From contig OZ025253.1 of assembly GCA_964019135.1 (NCBI GenBank), forward strand, positions 10,607,059 through 10,671,058: a stretch of 64,000 nucleotides of DNA. The letters are read 5' to 3'. The notes beneath the pieces are model-generated. The model saw only the letters and a list, made by a program, of their open reading frames with translations. It ran no database searches and was not told where the DNA came from. Position numbers and translations under genes: made by a program. The stretch is from Arenicola marina (lineage: Eukaryota; Annelida; Polychaeta; Arenicolidae). Shown here in pieces: positions 10,561 through 23,257 of the stretch. How positions within the stretch are numbered: the stretch's first letter is position 1; each line of letters opens with the position of its first letter.

Positions 10561-13412
10561 ACTCCATCAACCATTAAAGCCAAGTCAAATTAACATGAGG
10601 GTTAACAAGTTGAAATAACATTCCATTTGTACGATATGCGCACCAAACATTTCTCCCAAGAAGAAAGTGCCATCACACCACAATGTCTGAAAAAATGTGC
10701 AATATAATGCCTCAAGTAAGTGTGATAGACATATGATACAAACGCTAAAGCCGGAAGAGAACGGTTGGCAGGGCGACTGTACAAATGATGCCTTCCCATG
10801 TCATGCAAATGAGCCCATAGGCAGGCAAAAGAACCCAACTCTTACTCTTGGCAACCCTCCCTCCGCCACGCAACCATCTCCATTCTGCCTCAACCAGTTC
10901 GACCGTTGTTCCCCCCCCACCCCCCTCAGCCCACCGCTTTTGGCTGTGGACAGTCGTAACATTCATCAATCGTATTCTGGTATTGAAGGAGGCGATATCC
11001 CAATGCATTAACACTGCAACCGGTTTCTGAGCACCTTTAAGAACCGAGTCCCACATAGCAGACCCACAAGTACCGTCTCCTACAAGAAAAGCTAACTCAC
11101 ATTGTCCAAATCTGAGTGACATGCACCCATATTCGTAATCTCGACGTAACTTACGCATGAAAGGTGCCTTTTCGTCAAAAACACCAGCAGGTCATAGTGA
11201 AGGTGGGCATACCCCCAACGGTTCGGTATACCCACGTGTCTCCTCACATTTCGGCACTTTTTAATTCTAAACATGGCTTGGGTTTCATGCTACGACCAGT
11301 ATTTTATGAAAGACTACGTTAATTTTGCGTAAAAAGTCATGATACATCACTGATAAACATCATTTTATTTCTTATGACTCGCACTAATATGCGGCATTAA
11401 ACCTCAAGCCTTTAAGTCTACCAAATCCGAATAAAGCCCTACAGTGTACAAGGTACTGCCGCCTACGTCAGACCTGTTCGCAAAGACGAAATGTATAGAC
11501 ATACTTCCTCCGTGCATAGCTTGGCAAGATACCAACACACTTACGCCAAGAAAAAAATACTTCCTTGCTCGAACTGTACATGCTAAAATTAGCAGAGGTT
11601 ATATAGCAAAAGGAAAATAACAGGAAGGTGCACGAGAAAAACATGCAATAATTAAACACAAAAACAATGGACATGGCGAGGAGTCGCAGGTCGGAGTGAG
11701 ATTGTGTTTTGCCGGCGGTAAAATGAGTCTCGACTCCAACTGCAGCTGGCGAGAGAAGCATCAAATGCTGCACCGCTACGCCTGAGCTGAAAAATGGTTC
11801 TTTCTTTGTGTTTATGGGACTTGTCGCTCCCGAGATATCCCCTGGGTGAGGGGGGGGGGAGTGGGGGGCGTCTGGTGGTGGCAGAGGGGTGGGGGAGAAG
11901 TATCTGACTGACAACGACAGCTGAAAACATACCAGCCCATAAAACGATGGTCCATCGCCGATTAACGACATGCTTGCAATACAAGGATTGAGGTTAATGT
12001 ACAAGAGCCCGGGCGACGCAGTTCCGTTGCCAGCTGTTCTTAAGAGAGCCCTTTACCATGTCTACTCATGGTCCTCCACGGGGTGTTATGTACAAGCTTA
12101 TGGCCATTTTTCAGTCAGAGAACAAATACCAAGTCACAGACGCAGGTGCCAATCCAGAAATTTAAAGAGGTGATGTTGCCCTTTGGCATAGTAAAAGGAA
12201 TATGGACGATGGAGCACGAAGATGGATCAACACAGACAAAACAATACCCCGAAAGCGCTCCAATAAAACTGTTCATGTGATAACAGGCTAGAACAGTGAC
12301 ATGGGGCGCCAACCTCGTAGTTCAGGGGAGTTACAGTGCATACATAAATGAATCATTGATTCAAGTTCAACCTTGATGAACTCAGGGGTCACACAGAGGG
12401 ACGCCGGGCCTGGAATCTCGCTGGAGAGATGAATGATATGTAAAAAAAATTCATCAGCAGAACATGATGGAAGACCGCACCTCGGTCCCCAGTTGTACAG
12501 CAGGCTTGGACGTTTTGAACTTTAATTTGGATCACATCTGTTACTGCAACCAAAATTGAAAGACTGAGATACTTAATCATGGGTTCACCAATAAAATGAA
12601 CTTTAATCCCAATGGATGCTTGTAATGTTTTATATTTACCGATATCCAGGCGCTGCCCTAAATGTTATAAATACCGACCAATAAGCCGGCATGGTGCTTA
12701 ACGGCATGCTCCCTGGAATGCTATTCATTTATTTCAATGGACCAGTGTATTCTCCACGCACGGCTGTGACATTGACGCCCATACAGCCCAAAATGGCGAC
12801 CCGCATTGACAGGCCATTTCCTTTACACACTTGAAGCGTCTGCGCTGCTGCATGAGCCTCGAGGGTACGGCATTTCCCCTTCCTTCTATTTTTTGTTCAC
12901 TTTTGTTTTTGCGTGGCGATGATAAGGATGCCATTCGCATTCCGCCCCAGTGGGGGAAGTTCAAGGCTCCAGGCGGGGAATCCTGGCTCTGTGGGACACT
13001 CATCACCCCGCCCAGGCTAGTGGGTCCCCCCGGCGGCCGCCATCGCACCCACTGGGCCTCCGTATCTTTTTGATCCGCGATCCGCCTCTCAGCGTGTAAA
13101 ACTGCAAATCAGCATAATTTTGTCGCCAAGCGACTTCTTTGCATGCTGCGCTACAGTCCAACAGGCCGCCAAAGGCTGCAACAGGGCACACTAGCTTGGT
13201 ATCGGGTCTCTGTGGGTGAGCATCTCGGTCATCGTTAACGTTGATTCTTTGCATCCGACTTGATAACAAAAGGTCCGATATTTACTCGGGGCGGCCATGA
13301 CAGTCCCGCACCGAACGCCGCTCGAACTCATGGCTGCGTCGCCTCTTAACCTGAGGGTTTGCTGCTGCTCCCGTTGCCTAAATAACCCAGATGTTTAGTG
13401 GTTTATTGCGCA

Positions 13413-13574
13413 TGTGGCCATGTCTGTGTGGTTGCAGAATAACGATCCCCTGCCCTTCTTCGCAAAGAGTATGAGGTTATCCCCGGGGACATGGCTCCAC
13501 TCGCCTTCCCTTCTCCAATTGACGCGATATGGCCAAAGGTGGTTAAAATGTCTTCAATATACGAACAACCAACC
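13413..13574 (+). repeat. SINE body, head-less copy in A2
   Basis: The same truncated SINE body as at 2793-2952, with CCATGTCTGTGTGGTTGCAG at its left end and GGTTAAAATGTCTTC near its right end. Confidence 0.65.
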
Positions 13575-14110
13575 TTTAGCTCCTCTTGTTTTTCTCACGC
13601 CTCTATTTCCTCTCTCTCATCTCACTTCTCGCCACTTGTTCCTCTCACTCCTGTTTTATCTCTCATCTCACTTCTCTTCATTTGTTCCTCTCACACCTCC
13701 TGTTCCTTTCACTCCTCTGTCGCTCCTGTTTATCTCACACCTCCTGCTCCTCTCTCTCATCTCACTTCTCTCCTCTTGTTTTTCTCACACCTCCTGTTCT
13801 TCTCTCCCCTCTCATTACTCTCCAATTGTTCCTCTCACTCCCCCTGCTCCTCTCTCTCATCTCACTTCTCTCCAATTGTTCCTCTCACTCCTGTTCCTCT
13901 CTCTCATCTCACTTCTCTTCATTTGTTCCTCTCACACCTCCTGTTCCTCTCTCTCATCTCACTTCTCTTCATTTGTTCCTCTCACTCCTCCGGTTTCTCT
14001 CACTCCTCTGTCACTCCTGTTTGTCTCACTCCTCTGTCACTCCTGTTTCTCTCACTCCTGTTGCTTCTCTCTCTTCTCTTGCTCTCTGTTTCTGTCTCTC
14101 TCGCTGTCTC
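13560..14110 (+). repeat. CT-rich minisatellite
   Basis: Irregular tandem units of CTCCTGTTCCTCTCTCTCAT and CTCACTTCTCTTCATTTGTT type. Plus-strand frames of 184-249 codons rich in Ser, Leu and Phe run through it. The A1 equivalent (2950-3030) is only a short CT-rich stretch. Confidence 0.9.
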
Positions 14111-15596
14111 TCCGCTTACACGACTTACTTGTCGACATGACTGTGGCAGTGCAGCTATTTTAAGCTACTTAATTAGGGTCACCAAGTAAGTTTAACAAAA
14201 CCAGCAGCCCGATGACGTGATCAGACATTTCAAAAGGGGGAACGAAGTAGGCGATTCTGTATTCAATGTGCAGGCAGGGCAGGAGCGAGCAGGACGGCGA
14301 TGTCGCCAGGCCATCAGATTGATCTCGTGCAACCGATATTTTCACAATTGGACTGACAAACTTCGCCAGATTAATTTCCCTGAGTCGATCCCGGCTAGCT
14401 TGTAACGCATATATTTGATTTCGACACTGGCGAAACAAAGGAAACTGGGCTGGACTTTAATCGTTGTTTAATCACCGTAATTATTGGCGTACAAAATTAG
14501 ATGACGCACTAAAAGTGACATGTTTATCAAGTAAAATGTACTAACGCAAATGGAAAGAGAAAATTCTCTTGATCTTACGACAGCGAAGAACATATTACGT
14601 ATGAAATCAATGGAACACACACGAAAGGAGTAAGGAGGCCGTTTGTACTGTCGGCTGTGCGGCGTCAGCTCGCAGGAAAATGTCTGCGAGACATCCTCCA
14701 ATATCGTAAAACACGAAACTTGAGCAAAACAATAGTTGACTGATATCTTCCGCAGACGACCTTTCATCAAGTATAATGCCGATATCGCCAGAGGAAGTTT
14801 TAGGTCATCACGATAATAGGTCGATTTAAATATCACATCATCGCCAAAAGTGAAGAAGCGTGCCATGATCTGCGAGACAAAGTAATCAATAGCGGAGATA
14901 ACTAAGAAAACTATGACTAAGAGGACTAAGGCAAGAGTTACGGGGACATTTATGAACGAACACCATCGACCATCTGGGAGATAACTTTCAGCATTCGAAA
15001 CCGCCTTCCGGCCGTTGTCTCCGCATTATCGGACCAGCCGGGCGTTCACCGGAAGTGTGCTTGTCATGGAAAGCGGATGCGGCATTAATTACGCCCGCGT
15101 TCATAATTCGTCTGAGACAATAAATACAGTGGGGAAAACTCTATTTCATACCGAGTGAAGCAGAATAAATGAAACAGACTACGTTGGGCTATCAAGATAA
15201 AATATCATGAATATGTATTCGGAATAAATGTCTGCGTAAGCTTGCATTACTTTAGTTACGTGCTTTCGATGTTTGATCTTTTATAAATAGTTTTTGCTCC
15301 TGATTAAAGTAGCAGTAAAACGGCCTTTCGTCTTAGACAAACATCTATATTTTGTCTTTAAAGGGACCTAGTGTACAAGCTTCTAGTGTACAAATATTAT
15401 ATCTTTAAGACGGGTAGAACAAAAAAACAGGCTAATTTCTAGCCTTTGCTACTTTGCTACCATATTGCAGTACATGTAGAACCATTTTAAATTTCGTTTC
15501 CGGGAGACGTCAAAGAGGTTGAGAATTCGAAGAATGGGAGCACGGAAATAGGATTTAAATCACCTATTTAACTCAAGATATTTCCAACTTAGCACG

Positions 15597-15795
15597 AATG
15601 TGTTGGTGCATTGTGCTGGACCAAAATGCTGGACCAAAATGCTGGTAAAACGTACTGGACCAACGTGCTGGTACAACGTACTGGACCAACGTGCTGGTAC
15701 AACGTACTGGACCAACGTGCTGAATCAAGGTGCTGGATCAACGTGATGGCACCACGTGCTTGTCTAATAATCGGATCTAACCTTCTGGTACAACC
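15597..15795 (+). repeat. 13-bp minisatellite in A2
   Basis: A short array of GTGCTGGTACAAC / GTACTGGACCAAC units, homologous in position to 4618-5155 but with only about twelve units. Confidence 0.9.
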
Positions 15796-16879
15796 CGTTT
15801 ATCGAAGTTCTATTTGAGGCTTCAGGCGTCTTACTTTAACCGGCAGTTGCCGAGTGGCCCATCCCATACGGCAGGCCATAGATGGCAGGCCCCACAAGGC
15901 AGGCCCCACATGGCATAGAAGGGGAAGGGAAGAGCGGGGACACGACGGTTGTGTTCCACGTCACTCTGCCGCCACGCGCCTGTAAATCCCCAAGGTCACC
16001 CGTCCTGTCATCCTACTGGCCGCCATTGTTGGTCTGAAGCCATTTTACCCCAACCTCAACCCCAACGACAGCTGTATCAGATGCCAGTTTTAACAGACGC
16101 CAGTTGTAATAGACGACAGTTGTTAGATGCTAGTTGGAGTAACACGCGCCGGACGTTTTAGCTTGCATTAGTTGCTACAACACCCGCTCGTTGTTACAAC
16201 ATGATTTGATACTGTTGTTATAATATTCCTCAAAGCGACGTACCGTGAGAAATGAAGTCTGGAATATCCACACAACGTTGTTTTCCTGTCTGGTGTTAAA
16301 TGTACTCAGACCACCATAAAAGCAGGGAAATAAACCGATGACGTATGACATCTACTTCGCGACATGACGGACGTCATCGCAATACCAACATCATTACCCC
16401 CAGGATTACAGACTCCTCTACAGTAGGGAGCGTTCACCGCTCAGCTGGGCAGATGACAGATCCCACAGTGAAGGTTGGCCTTGTTCCCCCGGTACAGACT
16501 TCCACGTCAGGCTGCTATACAACCTTCGGTCCATGAAATCCTTCCTATGAATAAAGCACCAAGGGTTTCCCCTGGGAGGGTTTGGAGGGATCGCCGGTGT
16601 TTCAAACATAAGATGCACCATCAAAGTCAAGATAGGTTGGAAAGATGCAGTGTTACAGGAGACATCGCTTTGGAAGATGCACTGCTAAAACCTGGATCGC
16701 TTGGGAAGATATTAACTGTTTAGGTCGAAATAGTATGGAAAGTGGGCACAAATCCCTCGTGAACAATTCATGGGAGCACCCATTTTTACAGAGCTCTACA
16801 CTTAGGATCGCGGTTGTTTCTCTAAAATAAAAGTGTCCATAGTCTCCTATGCTTCAGAAATGTTATTGCTTCCTACACT

Positions 16880-17140
16880 TCCAAAGGGTCTCCAGTGTCT
16901 ATATACTTCCAATATGTCCCCAATCTCTCATACTCCCAGTGTCTCCAGTATCATATGCCCGCGAAGTGTTCCCAGTCCCTCATACTCCTAAATTGTCTCC
17001 GGTCTACTGTACTCCCACATTTTCTCCGGTCTCTTATACTCCCAATGTTTCTCCAGTCTTTCATACTCCCGATGTGTCCCCAATGTCTTATATACCGAAA
17101 GGATTTCCAGTCGCTTATACTCCCGAAGTGTCTCCAATCT
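16880..17140 (+). repeat. ~27-bp minisatellite
   Basis: Repeats of the type TCTTATACTCCCAATGTTTC / TCCAGTCTCTCATACTCCCA. Frames of 86-188 codons run through it. E1 (6895-6985) has only three to four such units. Confidence 0.8.
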
Positions 17141-17689
17141 CTTATATTGCCTTAGCGTCGACTATCCCTAAAACGTGTTTTCATGGAAAAATGCAAAAAA
17201 TTCTAACAATTTCGAAAGGGCTAGATTTTCCCGCAAAGTCTCAACAATCAGCTATTTATATAAAGCGTCCACGGTCAGCTTTCCGAAAAGAAATGTCCGC
17301 AGCCGGCAATTCCGATACTTGCACCAACTTGGTCATTGCAAAAATTGTCGCAACTAAGATATTCCGAAATGAAGTCTGTTATTGCGAGAAATCGGAAAGC
17401 CGGATATTGCCCTAGATTAACACTGGTCGTTTAACCCTCGTAAACTCTCTTAACTTTTTCACCAAAACATAGTTTCACATGTCGGTTATTCCTTGAAAGC
17501 ATTCGTGAGTCAACCTTTCCTATTATGTAGCGATTATGTAGCCAGTTTTTCTAGAAGAATTGCTCCAGGTTACGGTGATCGGTGGTGCCGTGGACGGTTA
17601 TAGCAAGGTAATTATTCTTCGGTTGTTCTGTGTTACTGCTCTAAATTAGCTGTGTCAATGGTCAATTTATTTAATCCCCCTCCCTAGTC

Positions 17690-17990
17690 AATTTATTGCA
17701 GATAATTAATTTATTGAAGTTGATTAATTTATTGAAGTTGATTTATGTAGTGAAGTTAATTCATTTATTGAAGTTAATTCATTTATTGAAGTTAATTCAT
17801 TTATTGAAATTGATTAATTTATTGAAGTTGATTCATTTATTGAAGTTGATTCATTTATTGAAGTCGATTAATTTATTGGAATTGATTAATGTTTTAAAGT
17901 TGTTTAATGTATTGAATTTGATTAATGTATTGAAGTTGATTCATTTATTGAAGTTGATTTATTTATTGAAGGCAATTAATTGAACTTAAT
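17690..17990 (+). repeat. 15-bp AT-rich minisatellite
   Basis: Units of TTTATTGAAGTTGAT type, about twenty copies, open as a Leu-Lys-Leu-Ile repeat. It sits where E1 has the 18-bp TTGATTTATCCATTTTAG array. Confidence 0.85.
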
Positions 17991-18589
17991 TGATTAATTT
18001 AAGCTAAGTATTTTTTTAATTGATTCATTTAAGCTAATTAATTAAAGTTGATTAATGTCTTTAGGTTTACCCTTAATACTACTTTGTTTCCATGTGCACT
18101 ACCACGAATAGAGTTTTGTTCAGTTTGTGGAAAGCGTCTGTGCCAGCTACCCGATGGCGACTATTCGTCTTAATGTTCATAGTTTTATCTAATAATGCAC
18201 CGGTCCACTTCTCCTCAATCTTTGCTTGCCCACAACGCTCACGAGAGTGCATAAGGAGGGGCTCCGTAATGAATTAATACTCGCCAAAGGTAAAACCAAA
18301 TCATGTTATTTTGCCTTTACCAGTTGATCGAGTATGTGCTTTTTTGGCGTCATTGCAACGTTTTGCTTAATAAGGTCGTTCAATCGCTCACTAGGTGGCC
18401 TGCTGGAGATTGCCCAGATGAGAAGGACGAGTAGCAGGGGGGGGGGGGCACGCCGTTCTACAACGCGGGAAGGTCACGCCAGCGGTTAAACACTTCTTAT
18501 TCCCACCAGTAGATGGCAGCACCACTCGCGAGTGATCGGCTGGACTGCGACGCAGAGAGAGAGGTTGACAGAGAACGCGGAAGCGCGAG

Positions 18590-18960
18590 GCCCCCTAGTG
18601 AGTGAGCGAGTGGGTGTATGGGTGGGTGAGTTAAAGGGTTCCCCATGACACGGACACCTCCGGGGCTGGCGGGTCGGAGCCCCCTAGTGAGCGAGTGGGT
18701 GTGTGGGAGGGTGAGTTAAAAGGTTCCCCATGACACGGACACCCCCGGGGCTGGCGGTCTGGGGCCCCCTAGTAAGTGAGTGGATGGGTGGGTGGGTGAG
18801 TTGAAGGGTTCCCCATGACGGACGGACACCCCAGGGGGCTGGCGGGCTGGGGCCCCCTAGTAAGTGAGTGGATGGGTGGGTGGGTGAGTTAAAGGGTTCC
18901 CCATGACGGACGGACACCCCCAGGGCTGGCTGCCCTGGGCCCCCTAGTGAGTGAGTGAAT
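18590..18960 (+). repeat. 88-bp tandem repeat, about 4 units
   Basis: Units start CCCCCTAGTGAGTG at about 18591, 18680, 18767 and 18855, with a partial fifth at 18942, giving spacings of 87-89 bp. E1 has one unit only. Confidence 0.85.
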
Positions 18961-19199
18961 GTTGGGGCTTGTTGACTGCGGATACATGGAGGGACGAGGC
19001 CATGGACGAGACGAGAAACACGATCACGCTGATTGAGCCAGAAATCACAGGATAGGAAGTGCGGCCAGTAGTGGTGAGGTAGCAAAGTGTGAAAATTATG
19101 ATTTGGGAGAAAACAAGTTGGAGCCAGCACTCCATTTGACACAATATAATATAGTACTGGTGGGTCTGCAGATAGCGTCAACATCAGACTGGTATGGTC

Positions 19200-19395
19200 T
19201 TTGTGAGATGCTTTATTAGCACTCCGATCTGGTTAGATTAGCAGTCTGATCACGTCTAAAAATATGTCCTTGTATCTGCAGTTTGATCAAGTTAGATCAG
19301 CGGTCTGGTCCATTCTCACAATCTATGGCCGGATCAGCAGTTTGATCAAGTTAGATCAGCGGTGTGATCCTTTCCTATCAATCAGAATTTGATCA
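19200..19395 (+). repeat. GATC-rich palindromic block, expanded
   Basis: Several copies of TTTGATCAAGTTAGATCAGC and GGTCTGATCC. The motifs are near-palindromic and alternate, suggesting tandem duplication of the single block seen in E1. Confidence 0.6.
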
Positions 19396-20246
19396 AAACA
19401 ATATGATTGATAATTCAACCATTAAAGTGTTCGTGCCACGATTTTGTCTTGCTCAGAATTAACTTGATTTAGGGAAGATAAACAAGTAACAATTTGTTAA
19501 TGGGAGTTTGCATTTTTTATTCTACGATATCACTAAAAACGCGTTCGTCAAAGTAGCAAAAGTGAGATTCGGCGGGTTTATTTCTGGGAGCATTGCATCT
19601 GAGTGTTATTTGAAAATTCCCCAATGATGTCACAAGATTGACAGGTGAGCTTTGATGCAGTGCGTAGACATCTGTGGTGGAGGGGGTGTATTTTTAATGG
19701 TTGAGTGCGTTTTGTTGAGTTCAAGCCAATGAGCAGAGAGAATCTGAGTCTCAATGTAATAGCACATGCGTTTGTATTCCCCTTTGACGTCACTTTCCTC
19801 GCTCGCAGAAATTAAATTGGTAGGTGCGAAAACAAGTGGAAAAAGTACACCCTTCTACTATTTGGGGCGTTACAGCTCGATAATATAAGTGTGAACACAC
19901 TGAAGATTAATATGAGCTGAAGTTGTTTTGGCGTGGCACGAACATTTTAAAGCCAAGTCAAAGTGATATTAGGGTTAACAGATAGGTGGAAAAATAGTTC
20001 CGTTCGTGGTTTAAGAGATTTGAAGGGTGAGTTCAATCTTACTCTTCATTAGCCCGCACCAGCCCTCCGCCCCCCCCCCCCCCCGAGTGACATGCGCCCA
20101 CATTCGTTATATGGTCGTAACGTACGCATGAAAGGTGCCTTTGCTTCAGAACTTTGCCAGGTCATAGTGAAGGTGGGCTTAACCCAGCGGTTCGGTATAC
20201 TTACATGTCTCCTCACATTTTGGCACATTCCTTATTCTAAACATGT

Positions 20247-20995
20247 ATTTGCTGAGTGGTTATTTTCTGCTGATTTCCTAGAAAATGTTTTTCAAATGTT
20301 GAAGGTTGGCGTCGTGGCAAGCGGTGTTGATCAATACATGGTATGGCCTGTCAGTGTTTGCCAAGGCCCTCTAAGCGTCTGTTTCGTATTGTAATGTGTT
20401 CCATAAATAAAGCTGTCAAAAAATAAAAGCTTCTGTTATTTTGCTATATACATCAAGAGTGGTTGATGCTACATGAAACATGCGAATATTATTGAAAACT
20501 GTTGTTATTAATGCAAATCATTTTTCTCATATTATTATTAACAAAGTGACAGCCATTAAAAGAGGGTGGAGGTACTTATCCAAATGGGCCAAATTCTAAC
20601 ATAACAAAAACGGTGCTGGCACCCAATTAACATATGACAATAACACAAGTTCATTGATCGCTTTCCTTATGCAAGGTAATGACAAAACATACATTTTTCC
20701 TGATTATTACTTTTCTTGTTGGGCCATCACATGCCTCAATAACTGCTCGTCATCTTGAGATCAGTCGCTTCACTTTTGTTTAGGATTGTAACGATGACCA
20801 TGAAAGTTGTCATCATGAAACAGTTGACAGCCTTACCCACACCGCCATGCTCTCCAAATGGCGTCACTCCGTCCATGCAACAGTCCGCATATCCCGCATA
20901 AGTGAGAATATAATATTAACCATTTGGGGTGATTTCGACTATATTGGGCCGTATAAATATTATTTTATTGTATTTAGGTCTACATAGAATAATGT
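20247..20995. other. Insertion-like segment in A3
   Basis: A2 joins CTAAACATG to GGCTTGGGTTTCATGC (about 11265-11290). In A3 about 750 bp lies between the matching flanks. The segment includes AATAAAGCTGTC near 20405, which looks like a polyadenylation context, and no recognisable protein. The boundaries are uncertain and no terminal repeats are seen. Confidence 0.5.
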
Positions 20996-23160
20996 CTTAG
21001 GTTTCATACTACGACCCGTATTTGATGAAAGTATTTTACGTTCTTTTTGTATAAAATGTGATGATACGTCACTAATTAACATCATTTAATTCTTTATGAC
21101 TCATTGCCTCGCATCAATATGTGGCCTTAAGCCTTTAAGGCTATTAAATCCGACTAAACCCCGATCAGTGTAAATCTCTACGTTAAGCATGTTGACAACG
21201 ACGGAATGTATAGAATACTTCTTCCTCGCATAGCTTGGAAATATTTCCTTGTTCTAACTGTACATGCTAAAATTAGCAGAGGTTATATAGCACAAGCAAA
21301 ATAACAGGAAGGTGCGCGAGAAAAACATGAAATAATTAAACACAAAAACAATGGACATGGCGAGGAGTCGCAGGTGGGAGGGAGATTGTGTTTTGCCGGC
21401 GGTAAAATGCGTCTCGACTCCGACTGCCCCTGGCAAGAGAAGCATCAACTACTGCACCACCATGCCGGGCGGAAAAATGGCTCTTTCTGTGTGTTTATAG
21501 GACTTGTCGCTCCCGTGGTTATTCCCTGGATGGTTGGGGGGGGGGGGGAGTAGGTGGGAGAGGGGATGGGGAGAACCGTCTGACTGCCAACGACAGCTGA
21601 AAACACACCAGCCTATAAAACGACCGTCCATTGCCAATTAAGGACATGTTTGCAATACTGGCCTAGGATTGGGCTTAACTGACGAAAACCTGGGCGACGC
21701 AGTTCCGATGCCAGCTGTTGGTAACAGAACCCGTTACCATGGCTACTCATGGTTCTCCACGGGGTGCTATGTATAAGTGTTATGGCCATTTTTCAGTCCG
21801 AGAACCAAGTCACAGTCGCAGGTGCAAATCAAAAATTTAAAAAAGCGATAATGCCCTTTGGCATAGCAAAATGGAAATGGAGGATGGAGCATGAAGATAG
21901 ATCAACATAGACAAAAACAATACCTTGAAAGGGCTCCAATAAAACTGTGCATGTGATAACTTGCTGGAGGAGTGACATGGGGCGCCAACCTCGTAGATCT
22001 GCAGAGTGTCAGTGCATAAATAAATGAATCATTGTTTCAAGTTCAACCTTGATGAACACAAGGGTCACATAGAGAGACGCGGGGCCTGGAATCTCGTTGG
22101 AGAGATGAATTACAAAGCCCAGCGGAAGAGCAGGATGGAAAACCGCACATCGGTCCCCAGTTTTAAAGCAGGCTTTGACGTGTTGAACTTTAAATTGGAT
22201 CACATCTGTTGCTGCAACCGAAATTGAAAGACTAGGATACTTAATCATGGGTTCACCAATAAAATAAATTTTATTCTCAATGGATGTTTGCAATGTTTTA
22301 TATTTAACGATATTCAGGCGCTACCCTAAATGCCATAAATACCGACCAATAAGCCGGCATGGTGCTTAACGTCATGCTCCCTGGAATGTCATTCATTATT
22401 TCAATGGGCCAGTGTTTTTCTCACGCACGGCTGGGACATCTACTCCAACGCCACCCAAGCGGGCGACCCACATTGACAGACAAACTCCTTTACACACTTA
22501 AAGCTTATGCGCTCCTTTATAAACCTCGAGGGCACGGTATTTCCTCCTCCCTTCGATTTTTTTCACTTTTGTTTTTTGAGTGACGGGATCATAAGGATAC
22601 TATTCGCATTCCGCCCCAGTGTCTGGGGGAAGTTCAAGGCTCCAGGCGGCGAATCTGGCCCCGTGGGAGACTCAGCACCCCGCCCAGGCTTGTGGCTCCC
22701 CCCGGCGGCCGCCTTCGCACCCACTGGACCTCCGTATCTTTTTGATTCGCGATCCGCCTCTCAGCGTGTAAAACTGCAAATCAGCATAATTTTGTCGCCC
22801 CGCGACTTCTTCGCATGCTGCGCTACAGTCCAACAGGCCGCCAAAGGCTGACATAATGCACTAGCTTGGTATCGGGTCTCTGTGGGTGAGCACCTCGGTC
22901 ATCGTTAACGTTGATTCTTTGCATCCGACTTGATAAAAAGTCCGTTATTCACTCGGGGTGTTAATCCTTCCATTGAATCGGGCCGCGAGGGCAATATGAT
23001 GGCGGCCATGACAGTCCCGCACCGAACGCCGCTCGAACTCATGGCTGCGTCGCCTCTTAACCTGAGGGTTTGCTGCCGCTCACGTTGCCTGAATAACCCG
23101 GATGTTTAATTGATTACTGCGTATGTGGCCATGTCTGTGTGGTCGCAGGATACAGATCCC

Positions 23161-23257
23161 TGTGGCACAGCAGGGCTCGAACCACCGATCCACGTTAGGC
23201 TCTCAGGTGACCAGAGCACTCAATGCGAGCGCTCTAGCCCACTGAGCTATCGCGCCG
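23161..23257 (-). repeat. tRNA-like SINE head
   Basis: Read on the minus strand it has an A box TAGCTCAGTGGG and a B box GGTTCGAGCCC, the two internal Pol III promoter elements of a tRNA, with partly complementary ends (GGCGCG and TGTGCC). Between the boxes lies a long insert that folds as AGCGCTC / GAGTGCT instead of a normal anticodon arm. I therefore call it tRNA-derived repeat, not a functional tRNA gene. Confidence 0.7.

Larger units (their letters stand above)
6580..10690 (+). repeat. Module E, copy 1 (E1)
   Basis: Shared with E2 in order: ACGTACCGTGAGAAATGAAG (6587 / 16240), an AT-rich tandem block (7010-7280 / 17690-18060), a block ending in AATAATGCACCGGTC (about 7725 / 18190), GGTGGCCTGCTGGAGATTGC (about 9532 / 18394), a GTGGGTGGGTGAGTT block (9735 / 18610) and a block around 10200 / 18990. 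Copy 1 has two extra segments: a 317-bp TTAA MITE (7347-7663) and an unresolved 1.57-kb stretch (about 7935-9507). Confidence 0.75.
10690..16230 (+). repeat. Module A, copy 2 (A2)
   Basis: The start CAATATAATGCCTCAAGTAA matches window position 1 of A1, so this is the best-defined A start. All A landmarks are present (11666, 12408, 12837, 13380, 14693, 14999, 15600, 15840). It is distinguished by a long CT-rich minisatellite at 13560-14110 and a short 13-bp array. No intact gene. Confidence 0.8.
16230..20040 (+). repeat. Module E, copy 2 (E2)
   Basis: Homologous to E1 but without the TTAA MITE and without the 1.57-kb segment. Its own expansions are a Ser/Pro-coding-looking 27-bp array (16880-17140), a 15-bp AT-rich array (17690-17990) and the 88-bp array (18590-18955). 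Confidence 0.75.

Noticed and set aside
13414..14189. Frames of up to 249 codons rich in Ser, Leu and Phe resembling a membrane protein
   Set aside because: All three plus frames are open because of the CT-rich minisatellite; the paralogous A1, A3 and A4 lack them.
23161..23257. Functional tRNA gene
   Set aside because: A and B boxes are present but there is no normal anticodon arm, the acceptor stem is imperfect, and a related degenerate copy is part of a SINE at 59763-60014.
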